The position numbers were made by a program, and so were the translations under genes. Positions 1 through 7,456 of a stretch of DNA of 11,412 nt are shown piece by piece. Under the pieces are notes generated by a model, which saw nothing but the letters and a program-made list of their open reading frames with translations, did not search any database and had not been told where the DNA came from. The DNA comes from CAZAQV01 sp964487255. GTDB taxonomy: Bacteria > Myxococcota_A > Polyangia > Polyangiales > CAZAQV01. The DNA lies in NCBI GenBank assembly GCA_964487255.1, contig CAZAQV010000055.1, forward strand, positions 1 through 11,412, in the 5' to 3' direction. The first letter of the stretch is position 1, and each line of letters starts with the position of its first letter.

Positions 1-2
1 CC

Positions 3-77
3 ATCGCCCGGGTGAAGGGCGTGCTCGACGTGGAGCGGCGGGAGAGCTTCGACGACGAGGACCTGGGGTGGGCGTGA
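3..77 (+). CDS. C-terminal end of an unidentified protein (5' truncated by window edge)
   Basis: An open + strand frame runs in from the window edge and stops at TGA 75-77. The last 24 residues are IARVKGVLDVERRESFDDED followed by LGWA. The piece IARVKGVLDVER resembles the closing strand of a small regulatory domain such as the ACT domain at the end of RelA/SpoT-type proteins, or a BON-type domain, followed by an acidic tail. This is a weak resemblance over a few residues and no function is assigned. The gene ends 22 bases before the stop of the convergent Wzi-like gene, and no T-rich terminator lies between them. Confidence 0.5.
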   Translation: MARVKGVLDVERRESFDDEDLGWA

Positions 78-99
78 CGAACCCCCGGTCTGTTGGCGG

Positions 100-1590
100 T
101 CAGCGCCCTTCCGTGGCGTCGGCCCAGGGCGGGGTCCAGGACGCCCCCAGGTCCACGATCCAGTTCAGCTCGCTGGAACCGATGGGCGGCCCCCCGTCGG
201 CGTACGGCAGGTAGTCGCGGTTCCACCGCTTCGCGACGCCCACCCGGAGCTCCACCGCCAGACCCGACGGGGCCACGCCCGGGGGCGTTCCGACGAACGT
301 GCCCGCCACCCGCCATTCCCGGTCCTCCCCGGCGGCGCCGTCGCGCCGGTCCAGGAGCCTGGCGTAGGTGTCGAGGTCGTAGCGGACCTGCTCGAGCTCC
401 ACCCCGAAGGTCCCCGGCTCACGGAGGCTCGTCACGCCCAGGAAGTAGGCTCGACCGTCCGGGCCGACGTGCGCGCCGAGCATCTGACCGGCGTGCGTGT
501 GCCCCGCGTCGCCATGGCGATAGACCGTGTTGCCCCGTTCGAAGCTCCGGGCCGTCTCCACGGCCTCGGCGTGAAGCGTCCACCTCCGGGCGTCGCTCCC
601 CCACGCCAACATCCCGCCCGCGGAGTAGGCGAAGCTGTGGCCAGCCTCGGTGAGGAGGTCCTCCGCGTTCAACCAGTGGTCTCCGCGCCCGAGGGTCGCC
701 CAGACACGGAACGACGGCCCCCGCCAGAGAGCGTGGAGCCCCAGGATCGCATCCTCGGCCCGCTCTTCCGCGCCCTGCCTCCACGATACGCCGAACGCCT
801 TGAACAGCAGGGACGGGTCGAGGCCGTCCTCGATGGGGTCCCGGTACAGGTAGGAGGCGCCCAGGGTCAGCCCGTCGGTCCACGGCACGGACCAGTCGAC
901 GAAGAACCCGGACAGCAGGCTCCGGGTGGAGGAGGAGCCGAGCTCGAAATACTCCGACTCCTGGAGGATGCCCCACTCCGTCCGGACGGCGATCCGGCCC
1001 ACCCCCGGCAGCGATCCCGCGCCCTCCAGGAAGAGGTGGCTGAAGCCGGGCGCCGACGTACCCAGGAGGAGGGGGTAGTGGATGCCGGGCCCGCGGCGAT
1101 GGACGGCCGTGGACACCCCGAGGCGGGCTCGCTCCGTGCCCATGGTGACCGAGGAGTTCCCCGGCCGGACCCACGTCGGCGACCCTGGTCCCCAGATCCG
1201 GGGCAGGTCGATGCGCTGCCAGGGCGCGGAGGAGCCCTCCGGACCGGAGCCTCGCCGCTCGACGACGGGGAAGGACCGGTTCTGGGCCCAGACGATCTCG
1301 GGCTGGACCGCGACGGTCAGGAATCGCCAGCGCGCGGAAACCCCCGCCTGGAGGCGCGAGGCGAGGCCGCGCCCGGACCAGAGGGAGCCGTTGAGCCGGT
1401 CGTCGGTCCACGCGCTGCGGAAGGAGGCGTCGAGCACGACGGGCATGGGCCGGATCGTGCCCGTCTCGGCAGGTGCCGCGCTGTCGGCGGCCGACTTCAC
1501 GAGCGGGAGGAGCGAGCTCTGGGCCGCGGCCGGGGGGGATGGGGCCAACAGGCACATGAGCCCCAGGAGGGCGACGGACGGGCGGGGCAT
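100..1590 (-). CDS. Wzi-like capsule assembly outer-membrane beta-barrel protein
   Basis: Predicted 496-residue outer-membrane protein of the Wzi capsule-assembly family. E. coli Wzi, of similar length (about 476 residues), is a beta-barrel lectin that tethers capsule to the cell surface. The ATG at 1588-1590 is chosen because it opens a clear signal peptide: MPRPS, a hydrophobic core LLGLMCLLA, then PPAAA-Q with a likely cleavage after residue 23. No lipobox cysteine is present. The frame stays open upstream to an ATG at 1779, but that would put 63 low-complexity residues before the signal peptide. The mature part alternates polar and hydrophobic residues with many aromatics and short turns, as in a barrel (for example a segment with SEYFELGSSSTRSLLSGFF). 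No strong Shine-Dalgarno is visible. It is transcribed away from the sulfotransferase operon. The family call rests on overall pattern and context and would need a profile search. Confidence 0.78.
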   Translation of the reverse strand: MPRPSVALLGLMCLLAPSPPAAAQSSLLPLVKSAADSAAPAETGTIRPMPVVLDASFRSAWTDDRLNGSLWSGRGLASRLQAGVSARWRFLTVAVQPEIVWAQNRSFPVVERRGSGPEGSSAPWQRIDLPRIWGPGSPTWVRPGNSSVTMGTERARLGVSTAVHRRGPGIHYPLLLGTSAPGFSHLFLEGAGSLPGVGRIAVRTEWGILQESEYFELGSSSTRSLLSGFFVDWSVPWTDGLTLGASYLYRDPIEDGLDPSLLFKAFGVSWRQGAEERAEDAILGLHALWRGPSFRVWATLGRGDHWLNAEDLLTEAGHSFAYSAGGMLAWGSDARRWTLHAEAVETARSFERGNTVYRHGDAGHTHAGQMLGAHVGPDGRAYFLGVTSLREPGTFGVELEQVRYDLDTYARLLDRRDGAAGEDREWRVAGTFVGTPPGVAPSGLAVELRVGVAKRWNRDYLPYADGGPPIGSSELNWIVDLGASWTPPWADATEGR

Positions 1591-1808
1591 GCGGGCGTTC
1601 GGGGGCTCGTTGGAGGCGGGGGCGTCGGTGGCGAAGACCGGGGTCGGCGGCTCCGGCAGCACGGCGTACGGTCGAGGAACCCGAGCGGACGCGCAACGTT
1701 CCGGCCTACCCGGGTTGCCGTTACCATTATCGTTGCTCCGAAAGCCTGGGCCTGGAGCCGGATCCAGCGCTCCCGTCACGAGGCGTTCGCACGGTCCGGA
1801 AGCGGTGG
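1591..1808. promoter_or_regulatory. Divergent spacer with an AT-rich island, probable promoter region
   Basis: This 218-base spacer lies between the divergent Wzi-like gene and the sulfotransferase operon and must carry the start signals for both. Its only AT-rich patch is around 1719-1737 (GTTACCATTATCGTT). Read on the - strand it contains GATAAT (1726-1731), which matches a -10 box in five of six positions for transcription toward the Wzi-like gene. No convincing -35 box was found at 16-18 bases from it. On the + strand TTGCCG (1714-1719) is a weak -35 candidate without a matching -10. The exact promoters are therefore not resolved. Confidence 0.3.
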
Positions 1809-2690
1809 ATGGGACGCGTCATGAACCTCCTGCACAGCAAGAATCCGTTCCTGCGCAAAGGCTACGCCCTCCTCCAGCGGGTGCCCCGGTTCGTCGCTCG
1901 CGTCCGGGCCGGTCCTTCCGAGTACCGGTCACGGCCGCCGCTCCTGGCCAACTCGGTGCCCAAGAGCGGCACCCACCTGCTGAGCCAGATCCTGGCCGCC
2001 TTTCCCGGGGCGGTGGACTACGGCACCTTCTGGGCCTCGACCCCCTCGCTCACGTTGCGGGAGCGGTCGGACCGGGCCATGGCGCGCCGGGTGGCGGGGG
2101 TCGTTCCCGGTGAGCTCGTGCGGGCCCACCTCTTCCACGGGCCCGAGGCTCGCCGGGCCGTCCGTGAGCGCTCGATCGTCCACTTCCTCATCTATCGGGA
2201 TCCCAGGGACGTGGTGGTCTCGGAGACGCACTACCTCACCCACATGAACCGCTGGCACCGGGCGCACGGGCTCTTCCGTCGCCTCGCGACCGACTCCGAG
2301 AGGCTGAGGCTGGCCATCGAGGGGAACACGTCGGGCTCGGGGCCCGCCTACGGGAGCGTGCGCGAGCGCTACGCCCGGTACCTCGACTGGCTCGAGGAGG
2401 AGGACGTGTTCCCGGTCCGATTCGAGGACCTGGTCGGCCCCCGCCGACGGGAGACTCTGCTGGCCATGGCCCGGTTCTACGGGGAGCGGTGCCAGGGGGA
2501 GGCGCCGGATCCCGAGCGACTCGCCGCCGCCGCGGCGGCCAACATCCGACCCGAGCGGTCCCACACCTTCCGGTCCGGATCCACGGGAGGCTGGGCCTCC
2601 TCCTTCCAGGCCGGCCACAAGGAGGCGATGAAGGAGGTGGCCGGGGACCTGCTGGTCCGTCTGGGCTACGAGGAGGACCGCGGGTGGTGA
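1809..2690 (+). CDS. Sulfotransferase 1, SULT-type (Sulfotransferase family 1)
   Basis: Predicted cytoplasmic PAPS-dependent sulfotransferase of 293 residues, the usual size for the family. Visible motifs in order: the 5'-phosphosulfate-binding loop VPKSGTHLL (residues 50-58); AHLFH (106-110), whose His107 sits where SULT enzymes keep the catalytic base; the 3'-phosphate-binding segment YRDPRDVVVS (129-138, Arg130 and Ser138); and near the C-terminus FRSGSTGGWASSF (254-266), matching the family's RKGxxGxWKxxF PAPS-contact motif. No signal peptide or membrane segment is seen. The ATG at 1809 is chosen for GGAAG at 1798-1802 with a 6-base spacer; an ATG at 1821 would remove only four residues. 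It opens the operon, and its TGA overlaps the start of the next gene by 7 bases. Placement inside a capsule locus suggests the acceptor is a sugar of the polysaccharide or its lipid-linked precursor; the actual acceptor cannot be read from the sequence. Confidence 0.88.
   Translation: MGRVMNLLHSKNPFLRKGYALLQRVPRFVARVRAGPSEYRSRPPLLANSVPKSGTHLLSQILAAFPGAVDYGTFWASTPSLTLRERSDRAMARRVAGVVPGELVRAHLFHGPEARRAVRERSIVHFLIYRDPRDVVVSETHYLTHMNRWHRAHGLFRRLATDSERLRLAIEGNTSGSGPAYGSVRERYARYLDWLEEEDVFPVRFEDLVGPRRRETLLAMARFYGERCQGEAPDPERLAAAAAANIRPERSHTFRSGSTGGWASSFQAGHKEAMKEVAGDLLVRLGYEEDRGW
2671..2676 (+). promoter_or_regulatory. Shine-Dalgarno AGGAGG deciding the GTG start at 2684
   Basis: A perfect AGGAGG inside the end of sulfotransferase 1 sits 7 bases before the GTG at 2684 and 10 before a second GTG at 2687. 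The glycosyltransferase frame is open far upstream (first ATG at 2489), but upstream residues are a low-complexity shadow of the sulfotransferase frame, so this site fixes the start. Confidence 0.75.
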
Positions 2691-3955
2691 GCCCTGCGCC
2701 CGCCCCGGAGGTCCCGCCGAGCCGGGACGGCCCGCGCCGGCTTCTCGTCTTCGAGCCCGAGGTCTTCGGCCATCCGCCCGAGTTCCTCCGACACCTCCTG
2801 GAGCATCAGCGACGCAGCGGGGCCTTCGGCGAGGTCGAGCTCGTCGTGCACCCGGAGCTGGAGCGCCGGTTCTGGCGGGACGGGGGGTGGGACGCCGCAT
2901 TCGGCGGGTCCGGGGTGCGCCTGTGGTCGCTCACGTCCGAAGAGACGGAGGCCTGTCTGGAGGGCGGGGAGGTGGCCCGGGGCCGTCATCGCTGGAGGAT
3001 CGTCCGGAGCCACGCGGCCCGACTGGAGGTGGATCACGTCCTGGCCATGCGCCTCGACCCCCTCCAGCTCTGCCTTGCCCTGGAGAGGGGCTCGGCCGAC
3101 CGGCCGCCGGTCTCGGGGATCCTCTTCCGTCCTTCCGTCCACTACGCCTCTTCCGGGATGGGGGCCCCCACGTTGCCCGAGCGGGTCCGGGACCTGCGGA
3201 AGCGCGTGCTCTACGGCAGGATGCTGGCGAACCCGGGCGTTCACCGGGTCCTGTCCCTGGATCCGTTCTTCAGCGAGTACGCCGAGGGAGCCTTCCGCGG
3301 CGGGGAGAAGGTCGTGGCCCTCCCCGATCCGGCACCCGACCCGGACCCGGACGGAGACGGGCGGGTGGGCGTCGACCTGCCCGAGGGCCGTGTCCTGTTC
3401 CTCCTCTTCGGCGCCATCGCGGCCCGGAAGGGCATCTTCCCGCTTCTGTCGGCTCTGGAGCGGTTACCCGAGGACGTGGCCTCCCGCACGGCGGTCCTCT
3501 TCGCGGGGAAGGTGGCCGACTCCGACTCCGACGGGCTCCACCGCCGCGTCGACGAGGTGCGACGGTCCCGGCCCGAGGTCTGGGTCGGGGTCGAGGACCG
3601 GCGGATTCCGGACCCGGAGCTGGCGGCGCTCCTCCGGCGCTGCGACGTGGTCCTCGCCCCCTACCAGCGCTTCGTCGGCTCCAGCGGCGTCCTGGTCCGG
3701 GCGGCCCGGCACGGCAAGCCGGTCCTGTCCCAGGAGTACGGGTTGCTGGGGGCTTGGGTCCGGAGACACGATCTCGGGTGCGTCGCGGATGCCGGAGACC
3801 CCGCCAGCCTGGGCGAGGCCATGAGCCGGATGGTGCGCGAGGGGCCCGGCTCGTTCGTCGATCCGGCCGGGGCCGAGGCCTTCCTGGAGGGGCGTCGCCC
3901 CGACGACTTCGCCGCGGTCGTAGCGTCGGCCGTGGCCGCGGGGGGTGGGCCGTGA
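2684..3955 (+). CDS. Glycosyltransferase 1 (GT-B fold, GT4-like)
   Basis: Predicted 423-residue cytoplasmic glycosyltransferase adding a sugar from a nucleotide donor to the lipid-linked repeat unit. The N-terminal half (residues about 18-210) has a Rossmann-like acceptor domain beginning RRLLVFEPEVFGH. An Asp/Pro/Gly-rich linker (about 216-231) joins it to a donor domain with LFGAIAARKGI (241-251), the strand-turn typical of GT4 enzymes, then VLFAGKV (271-277), DVVLAPYQ (321-328) and GSSGVLVRAARHGKPVL (332-348). The usual E-x7-E motif of GT4 is not recognisable: the first Glu position falls in RFVGSSG and the second in an Arg/Ala/His stretch. It starts with GTG, overlaps sulfotransferase 1 by 7 bases and sulfotransferase 2 by 4 bases, so the three are probably translated together. 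Donor sugar and linkage are unknown. Confidence 0.85.
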   Translation: MVSPAPAPEVPPSRDGPRRLLVFEPEVFGHPPEFLRHLLEHQRRSGAFGEVELVVHPELERRFWRDGGWDAAFGGSGVRLWSLTSEETEACLEGGEVARGRHRWRIVRSHAARLEVDHVLAMRLDPLQLCLALERGSADRPPVSGILFRPSVHYASSGMGAPTLPERVRDLRKRVLYGRMLANPGVHRVLSLDPFFSEYAEGAFRGGEKVVALPDPAPDPDPDGDGRVGVDLPEGRVLFLLFGAIAARKGIFPLLSALERLPEDVASRTAVLFAGKVADSDSDGLHRRVDEVRRSRPEVWVGVEDRRIPDPELAALLRRCDVVLAPYQRFVGSSGVLVRAARHGKPVLSQEYGLLGAWVRRHDLGCVADAGDPASLGEAMSRMVREGPGSFVDPAGAEAFLEGRRPDDFAAVVASAVAAGGGP

Positions 3956-4965
3956 GCGGCGGGCGCACGGGTCCGGTCCGGTACTGGGCCCGGAGCCTCC
4001 TGGGCGGCGTCGCGCGGCGGGTGGTCCCCTTTCGCGATTCGGTCCTGCTGCTGTCCATGCGGCGGAGCGGATCCACGCTGCTCATGCAGGCCGTGGCGAG
4101 CCAGCCGGGCTTCGACTATTCGGACCAGCCGCTGGACTTCTGGAGGTACCACCCCCACGCGGGCCGCGTGGGACCGATCCCGCCCCGGGGAAGGATCCTC
4201 TCCCCCGACCCCGCGCAGCGGGATGCGATCCTCGCCTACCTCTCGGAGATCCTGGGCGGGCGGGCGAGGGCGTACGGTCAATGGCGGCTCCTGGGGGGCT
4301 ACCACTTCACGGTCCGGCGCACCGTCGCCAAGCTCGTCAACGGGCTCCCGTTCGCGGACTGGCTGGTGCCGGGCCTCCCGGAGGCTCGACCGATCTACCT
4401 GGTCCGGCACCCCGTCCCCACGGCCCTGTCCGTGATGCGGCGGGGATGGCCGGACCAGGCCGAGGCGCTCCTCGCTCCCGAGGGGCCGGTGGCCCCCCTG
4501 ATCGACGAGGCGTCCCGGGCCGCGTGCCGGGCCGTGGCGCGCGAAGGGACGGATCTCCAGCGCTACGTCCTGGAGTGGGGGCTCGAGAACCTCGTCGCGT
4601 GGCGGCAGCATTCCGAGGGGCACCTCCCCGCGGTCTCCTACGAGGAGCTCGTGGGCGAGCCCGAGGCGACCTGCACGGCCCTGGTCGAGCTCCTGGGTCT
4701 CCCCGATCCGGAGCGCATGCTCCGCATTCTCGACCGACCCTCGCGGACGACGGTCGGGGAGTCACGACAGGCGGTGGCGAAGAGTCGGGGCGGGGACCAG
4801 CTCGTGGCCCGGTGGATGGACGCCGTGGGGGCGCGGGAGGCACGGGAGGCCCTCGCGCCGGTGCGCGACATGCTGGGGATCGACCTCTACACGTCCGATG
4901 ACCCTCGCCCCACGGCCGGGCGCCTCCTCGACGGAGGGGCGGGCCCCGCGGGAGTCGCGAGGTGA
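3952..4965 (+). CDS. Sulfotransferase 2 (Sulfotransfer_3-like)
   Basis: Predicted 337-residue PAPS-dependent sulfotransferase. The 5'-phosphosulfate-binding loop is SMRRSGSTLLMQAV (residues 35-48), with Met-Arg where most relatives have Pro. The 3'-phosphate-binding segment is YLVRHPVPTALSVMRRGW (149-166; Arg152 and Ser160). VSYEELVGEPEAT (228-240) matches the conserved 'xYEDLVxdPe' element of the family, and SRTTVGES (264-271) lies in the C-terminal substrate/PAPS region. The GTG at 3952 overlaps the upstream TGA as GTGA and follows a G-rich stretch (3941-3949) that can act as ribosome-binding site; the frame is open upstream to 2887 but only as a shadow. The last ~20 residues are Gly/Ala/Arg rich and look like a flexible tail. 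It has little in common with sulfotransferase 1 outside the cofactor motifs, which suggests a different acceptor. Confidence 0.87.
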   Translation: MSGGRTGPVRYWARSLLGGVARRVVPFRDSVLLLSMRRSGSTLLMQAVASQPGFDYSDQPLDFWRYHPHAGRVGPIPPRGRILSPDPAQRDAILAYLSEILGGRARAYGQWRLLGGYHFTVRRTVAKLVNGLPFADWLVPGLPEARPIYLVRHPVPTALSVMRRGWPDQAEALLAPEGPVAPLIDEASRAACRAVAREGTDLQRYVLEWGLENLVAWRQHSEGHLPAVSYEELVGEPEATCTALVELLGLPDPERMLRILDRPSRTTVGESRQAVAKSRGGDQLVARWMDAVGAREAREALAPVRDMLGIDLYTSDDPRPTAGRLLDGGAGPAGVAR

Positions 4966-4993
4966 GCGCCCTGCTCCCGCCGCACACGGAGGG

Positions 4994-5000
4994 GGAGGAG
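4994..5000 (+). promoter_or_regulatory. Shine-Dalgarno GGAGGAG deciding the ATG start at 5006
   Basis: GGAGGAG lies 5 bases before ATG 5006. An in-frame ATG at 4898 would lie inside sulfotransferase 2 and add 36 low-complexity, Arg/Pro/Gly-rich residues, so 5006 is taken as the start of the membrane polymerase gene. Confidence 0.75.
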
Positions 5001-5005
5001 CGCTC

Positions 5006-6343
5006 ATGGGCGATCTGATCCGCCGCCGTCCCCTGGGGGTGGCGCTCATGGCCGTCTACGCGGTGGGGATGTTCACCTACGTCGAGGCCCGCGTGGCGGG
5101 GTTGCCCGTGCCGGCGATCCTGGCGGGGGTCGCCGCGCCGTTCCTGGTGTTGAACAACCGGGACGGGATTCGTCGGGAGCACCTCACCGCCCTGGCGCTC
5201 ATCCTCTTCGTACCCGTCCTGACCCTCGGCCTGGCACCCGAGCCGGTGGTGATGTTCTCGGAGCGGTTCAAGGCGCTGCTCTTCTTCGTCTATTCCCTGG
5301 TGGTCGCCTACGCCCTCTACCTGGAACTGACGGCCTGGCGGCGGCGGGAGCTGTCGGCGGCATTGGGCCTGGTTCTCGTATTCCTGATCGTCGGCGTCGC
5401 CCTGGAGCTGTGGACCCCGCTCCGCGCCGTGTCCGACGCGTTCCGCTCCGAGTTCTTCTCCGTCCTCGACCCTCGGAACTCGGACGCCCGGGAGCAGCTC
5501 ATCGCCGGGGGCCTGCGGCCGAAGTTCTTCACGTCAGAGACCTCCCACCTGGCCAAGTGGTTTCTCCTCGGTCTCGCCGCCTGGCTGGCGGCGTCCCGAG
5601 GTCCGGGGCGATACCTCCGCTTCCTGCTCGCCGCCGGGGCGGGCGCCGCCCTGATCCGGAGCCCTATCACGCTGGGCGGCCTGGCCGTCATCGTCATGGC
5701 CCTCCTGTACATCGACCAGGAGCGGGGGGTCAGCGGGCTCCTCCGACGGGGGGACGTGCGGCGTCTCGTCCTCTTCGCGGTGGTCGGCCTCGGGGCTGCC
5801 GTCCTGGTCGCCGCCATCGGGGGGACCTTCCTGCGGGGGCGCCTCCTCCGCCTCGTCTCGGGTCAGGACTTCAGCACCCTGATCCGACTGGTGGCCCCCG
5901 TGTTCGTCGCGGAGCGCGTGCTGACGGTCTACCCGCTTTTCGGGGTGGGACTGGGAGGAAACGAGCTCCTGCTGACGCCGGTGAAGGAGAGCTTCGTCTC
6001 GTTGGGGATCCCCCTGTCCTCCTTCGCCGCCGAGGAGAATCTCATCCAGAAGGTCACGAACGCCTTCTGGCTCCACTGGATCTACCTCGGCCTGGCGGGA
6101 GGGCTCGCGCAGATCGCGACGTTGGCCGCGGCTTTGCGCATGTTCAGGGTGCGGCACCGGGGGTACCTCGTCGTCTTCGTCCTCATGTATGCCAACGTCC
6201 AGGGCGCCTATTACGGTGCCCGACTATGGACGGCTATCTTCGTCATCCTGGCCGTCCTGACCCACCTGGCCCGGGAGCCCGGACAGGATGCCCCGGTCCT
6301 AGCCGAGCCCGTTCTTCCCCATCCCGTACCTGCGAATGGTTGA
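5006..6343 (+). CDS. Wzy-like polysaccharide polymerase / O-antigen ligase family membrane protein
   Basis: Predicted 445-residue inner-membrane protein with about 11-12 membrane segments (for example residues 10-26, 59-77, 88-108, 117-135, 186-196, 203-217, 222-236, 252-272, 355-378, 386-402 and 407-421). The layout, with an outer loop of about 80 residues (roughly 273-354) before the last segments, fits the Wzy/WaaL superfamily, which joins lipid-linked repeat units in the periplasm. Two family-like motifs are visible: FFTSETSHLAKW (174-185), resembling the S-E-P-S-H element of exopolysaccharide polymerases, and YPLFGVGLGGNE (309-320), the 'PLFGVGLG' signature of O-antigen ligase domains. 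It follows sulfotransferase 2 by 40 bases and overlaps the Wzz-like gene by 8 bases, the usual Wzy-Wzz pairing. A ligase role instead of polymerase cannot be excluded from sequence, but the neighbours favour polymerase. Confidence 0.8.
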   Translation: MGDLIRRRPLGVALMAVYAVGMFTYVEARVAGLPVPAILAGVAAPFLVLNNRDGIRREHLTALALILFVPVLTLGLAPEPVVMFSERFKALLFFVYSLVVAYALYLELTAWRRRELSAALGLVLVFLIVGVALELWTPLRAVSDAFRSEFFSVLDPRNSDAREQLIAGGLRPKFFTSETSHLAKWFLLGLAAWLAASRGPGRYLRFLLAAGAGAALIRSPITLGGLAVIVMALLYIDQERGVSGLLRRGDVRRLVLFAVVGLGAAVLVAAIGGTFLRGRLLRLVSGQDFSTLIRLVAPVFVAERVLTVYPLFGVGLGGNELLLTPVKESFVSLGIPLSSFAAEENLIQKVTNAFWLHWIYLGLAGGLAQIATLAAALRMFRVRHRGYLVVFVLMYANVQGAYYGARLWTAIFVILAVLTHLAREPGQDAPVLAEPVLPHPVPANG

Positions 6344-7451
6344 CCGGACCATGGATTCTGACGTCGAGTCGCGAGCAGACCAGCAGCCGCTCTTCCTGTC
6401 GCCGGGCTCCGGCGACGACGACCTGTCGCTGGTCAAGGCGGCGTCGGCGCTGGTTCGACAGCTTCCCCTGATTCTCGGATGCGCTGTGGTGCTCGTGCTC
6501 GGCGTGCTGGCCTTCCTCCTGGTCACCGGCTTCGACTACGTCGCGGAATCCTCGTTCAGGCCGGAGTCCTCCGAACAGGCGCGGTCGGGGCAGATCTCGA
6601 GCCTGGCCGCACAGTTCGGCATGTCGCTCGGGGCGGGGCAGGGGGACAACGTGGAGTTCTATCAGCAGCTCCTCCGGGCCCGGCATCTCCTCCGCGCGGC
6701 CGCGGAGACCGACTACGCCTTCCAGGTGGGGGCGTCCACGGACTCGCTCCGGGGGACGCTCGCCGACCTCCTCGACGTGGAGGGCGACACGGAAGAGGCC
6801 CGCATCCGCAACGCCGCGCTGGAGCTCCGGGAGTCCCTGGCGGTGGAGGCCAACACGCAGTCCAACGTCGTCACCGTCCGGACGACCATGCCCTGGCCGG
6901 ATCTGGCCGTCCTGGTCAACCGGCGGCTCCTGGACCTGGTCAACGACTTCAACCTCCGTAACCGGCAGTCCCGTGCCGCGGCCGAGCGCGAGTTCGTGGC
7001 GGCCCGGTTGGAGCAGGTCCGGGGCGAGCTGCTTTCGGCCGAGAGCGAGCTCCAGCGTTTCTACGAAGCGAACCGACGGTACGAGCAGTCTCCCGAGCTG
7101 CGCTTCGAGGCGGCCCGGCTCCAGCGGATCGTGGACCTGCGTCAGCAGGTCTACACCTCCCTGGCGGTGGCGGCGGAGGAGGCCCGCATCAACGAGGTCC
7201 GCAACACGCCGCTGATCACCGTGATCGATCCCCCGGAGGGATTCGTCCGTCGGACGGGGAGCTACGTCCGCATCGGCGCGGTCGCCCTCATCTTCGGCCT
7301 CCTTCTGGGCGTCTTCCTGGGGCTGGTCCGGGAGTACGTCCGGTGGCAGGCGGCCTCCAACCCCTCCGACGTGGCGGAGCTCCGCCGCACCCTCCACGGG
7401 AAGCTGGCCCGCTGGCGCGACCGGGTACGGCCGGGGACGGACGGGGCCTAG
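6336..7451 (+). CDS. Wzz-like polysaccharide chain-length regulator (co-polymerase)
   Basis: Predicted 371-residue inner-membrane co-polymerase of the Wzz family, which controls polymer length together with Wzy. A cytoplasmic N-terminal stretch is followed by a membrane segment (about 44-65), a periplasmic domain, and a second membrane segment (about 313-332). The periplasmic part starts with AESSFRPES (70-78), the strand typical of this family, and has a long helical, coiled-coil-prone stretch (about 213-290). TVIDPPEGFVRR before the second membrane segment corresponds to the family's Pro-rich motif. The roughly 40-residue C-terminal tail has no Walker motifs and no tyrosine cluster, so it lacks the kinase domain of Wzc-type proteins. 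The start at 6336 overlaps wzy by 8 bases; ATG 6351 is an alternative. Neither has a clear Shine-Dalgarno, suggesting translation coupled to the upstream gene. Confidence 0.85.
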   Translation: MVDRTMDSDVESRADQQPLFLSPGSGDDDLSLVKAASALVRQLPLILGCAVVLVLGVLAFLLVTGFDYVAESSFRPESSEQARSGQISSLAAQFGMSLGAGQGDNVEFYQQLLRARHLLRAAAETDYAFQVGASTDSLRGTLADLLDVEGDTEEARIRNAALELRESLAVEANTQSNVVTVRTTMPWPDLAVLVNRRLLDLVNDFNLRNRQSRAAAEREFVAARLEQVRGELLSAESELQRFYEANRRYEQSPELRFEAARLQRIVDLRQQVYTSLAVAAEEARINEVRNTPLITVIDPPEGFVRRTGSYVRIGAVALIFGLLLGVFLGLVREYVRWQAASNPSDVAELRRTLHGKLARWRDRVRPGTDGA

Positions 7452-7456
7452 GGCGC

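Noticed and set aside
1591..1779. N-terminal extension of the Wzi-like gene to ATG 1779
   Set aside because: It would place 63 low-complexity residues before a good signal peptide.
469..1824. 451-codon + strand open frame opposite the Wzi-like gene
   Set aside because: It is antisense to a gene with a signal peptide and barrel pattern, is low-complexity (Gly/Arg/Pro/Glu), and has no recognisable domain; long antisense frames are expected at this GC content.
2887..3951. Upstream extension of the sulfotransferase 2 frame over glycosyltransferase 1
   Set aside because: The residues are Gly/Arg/Pro-rich shadow sequence; the GTG at 3952 gives a normal-length enzyme with the usual stop-start overlap.
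6243..7397. 384-codon - strand open frame opposite the Wzz-like gene
   Set aside because: Low-complexity antisense shadow of a well-supported gene; no membrane segments or motifs.
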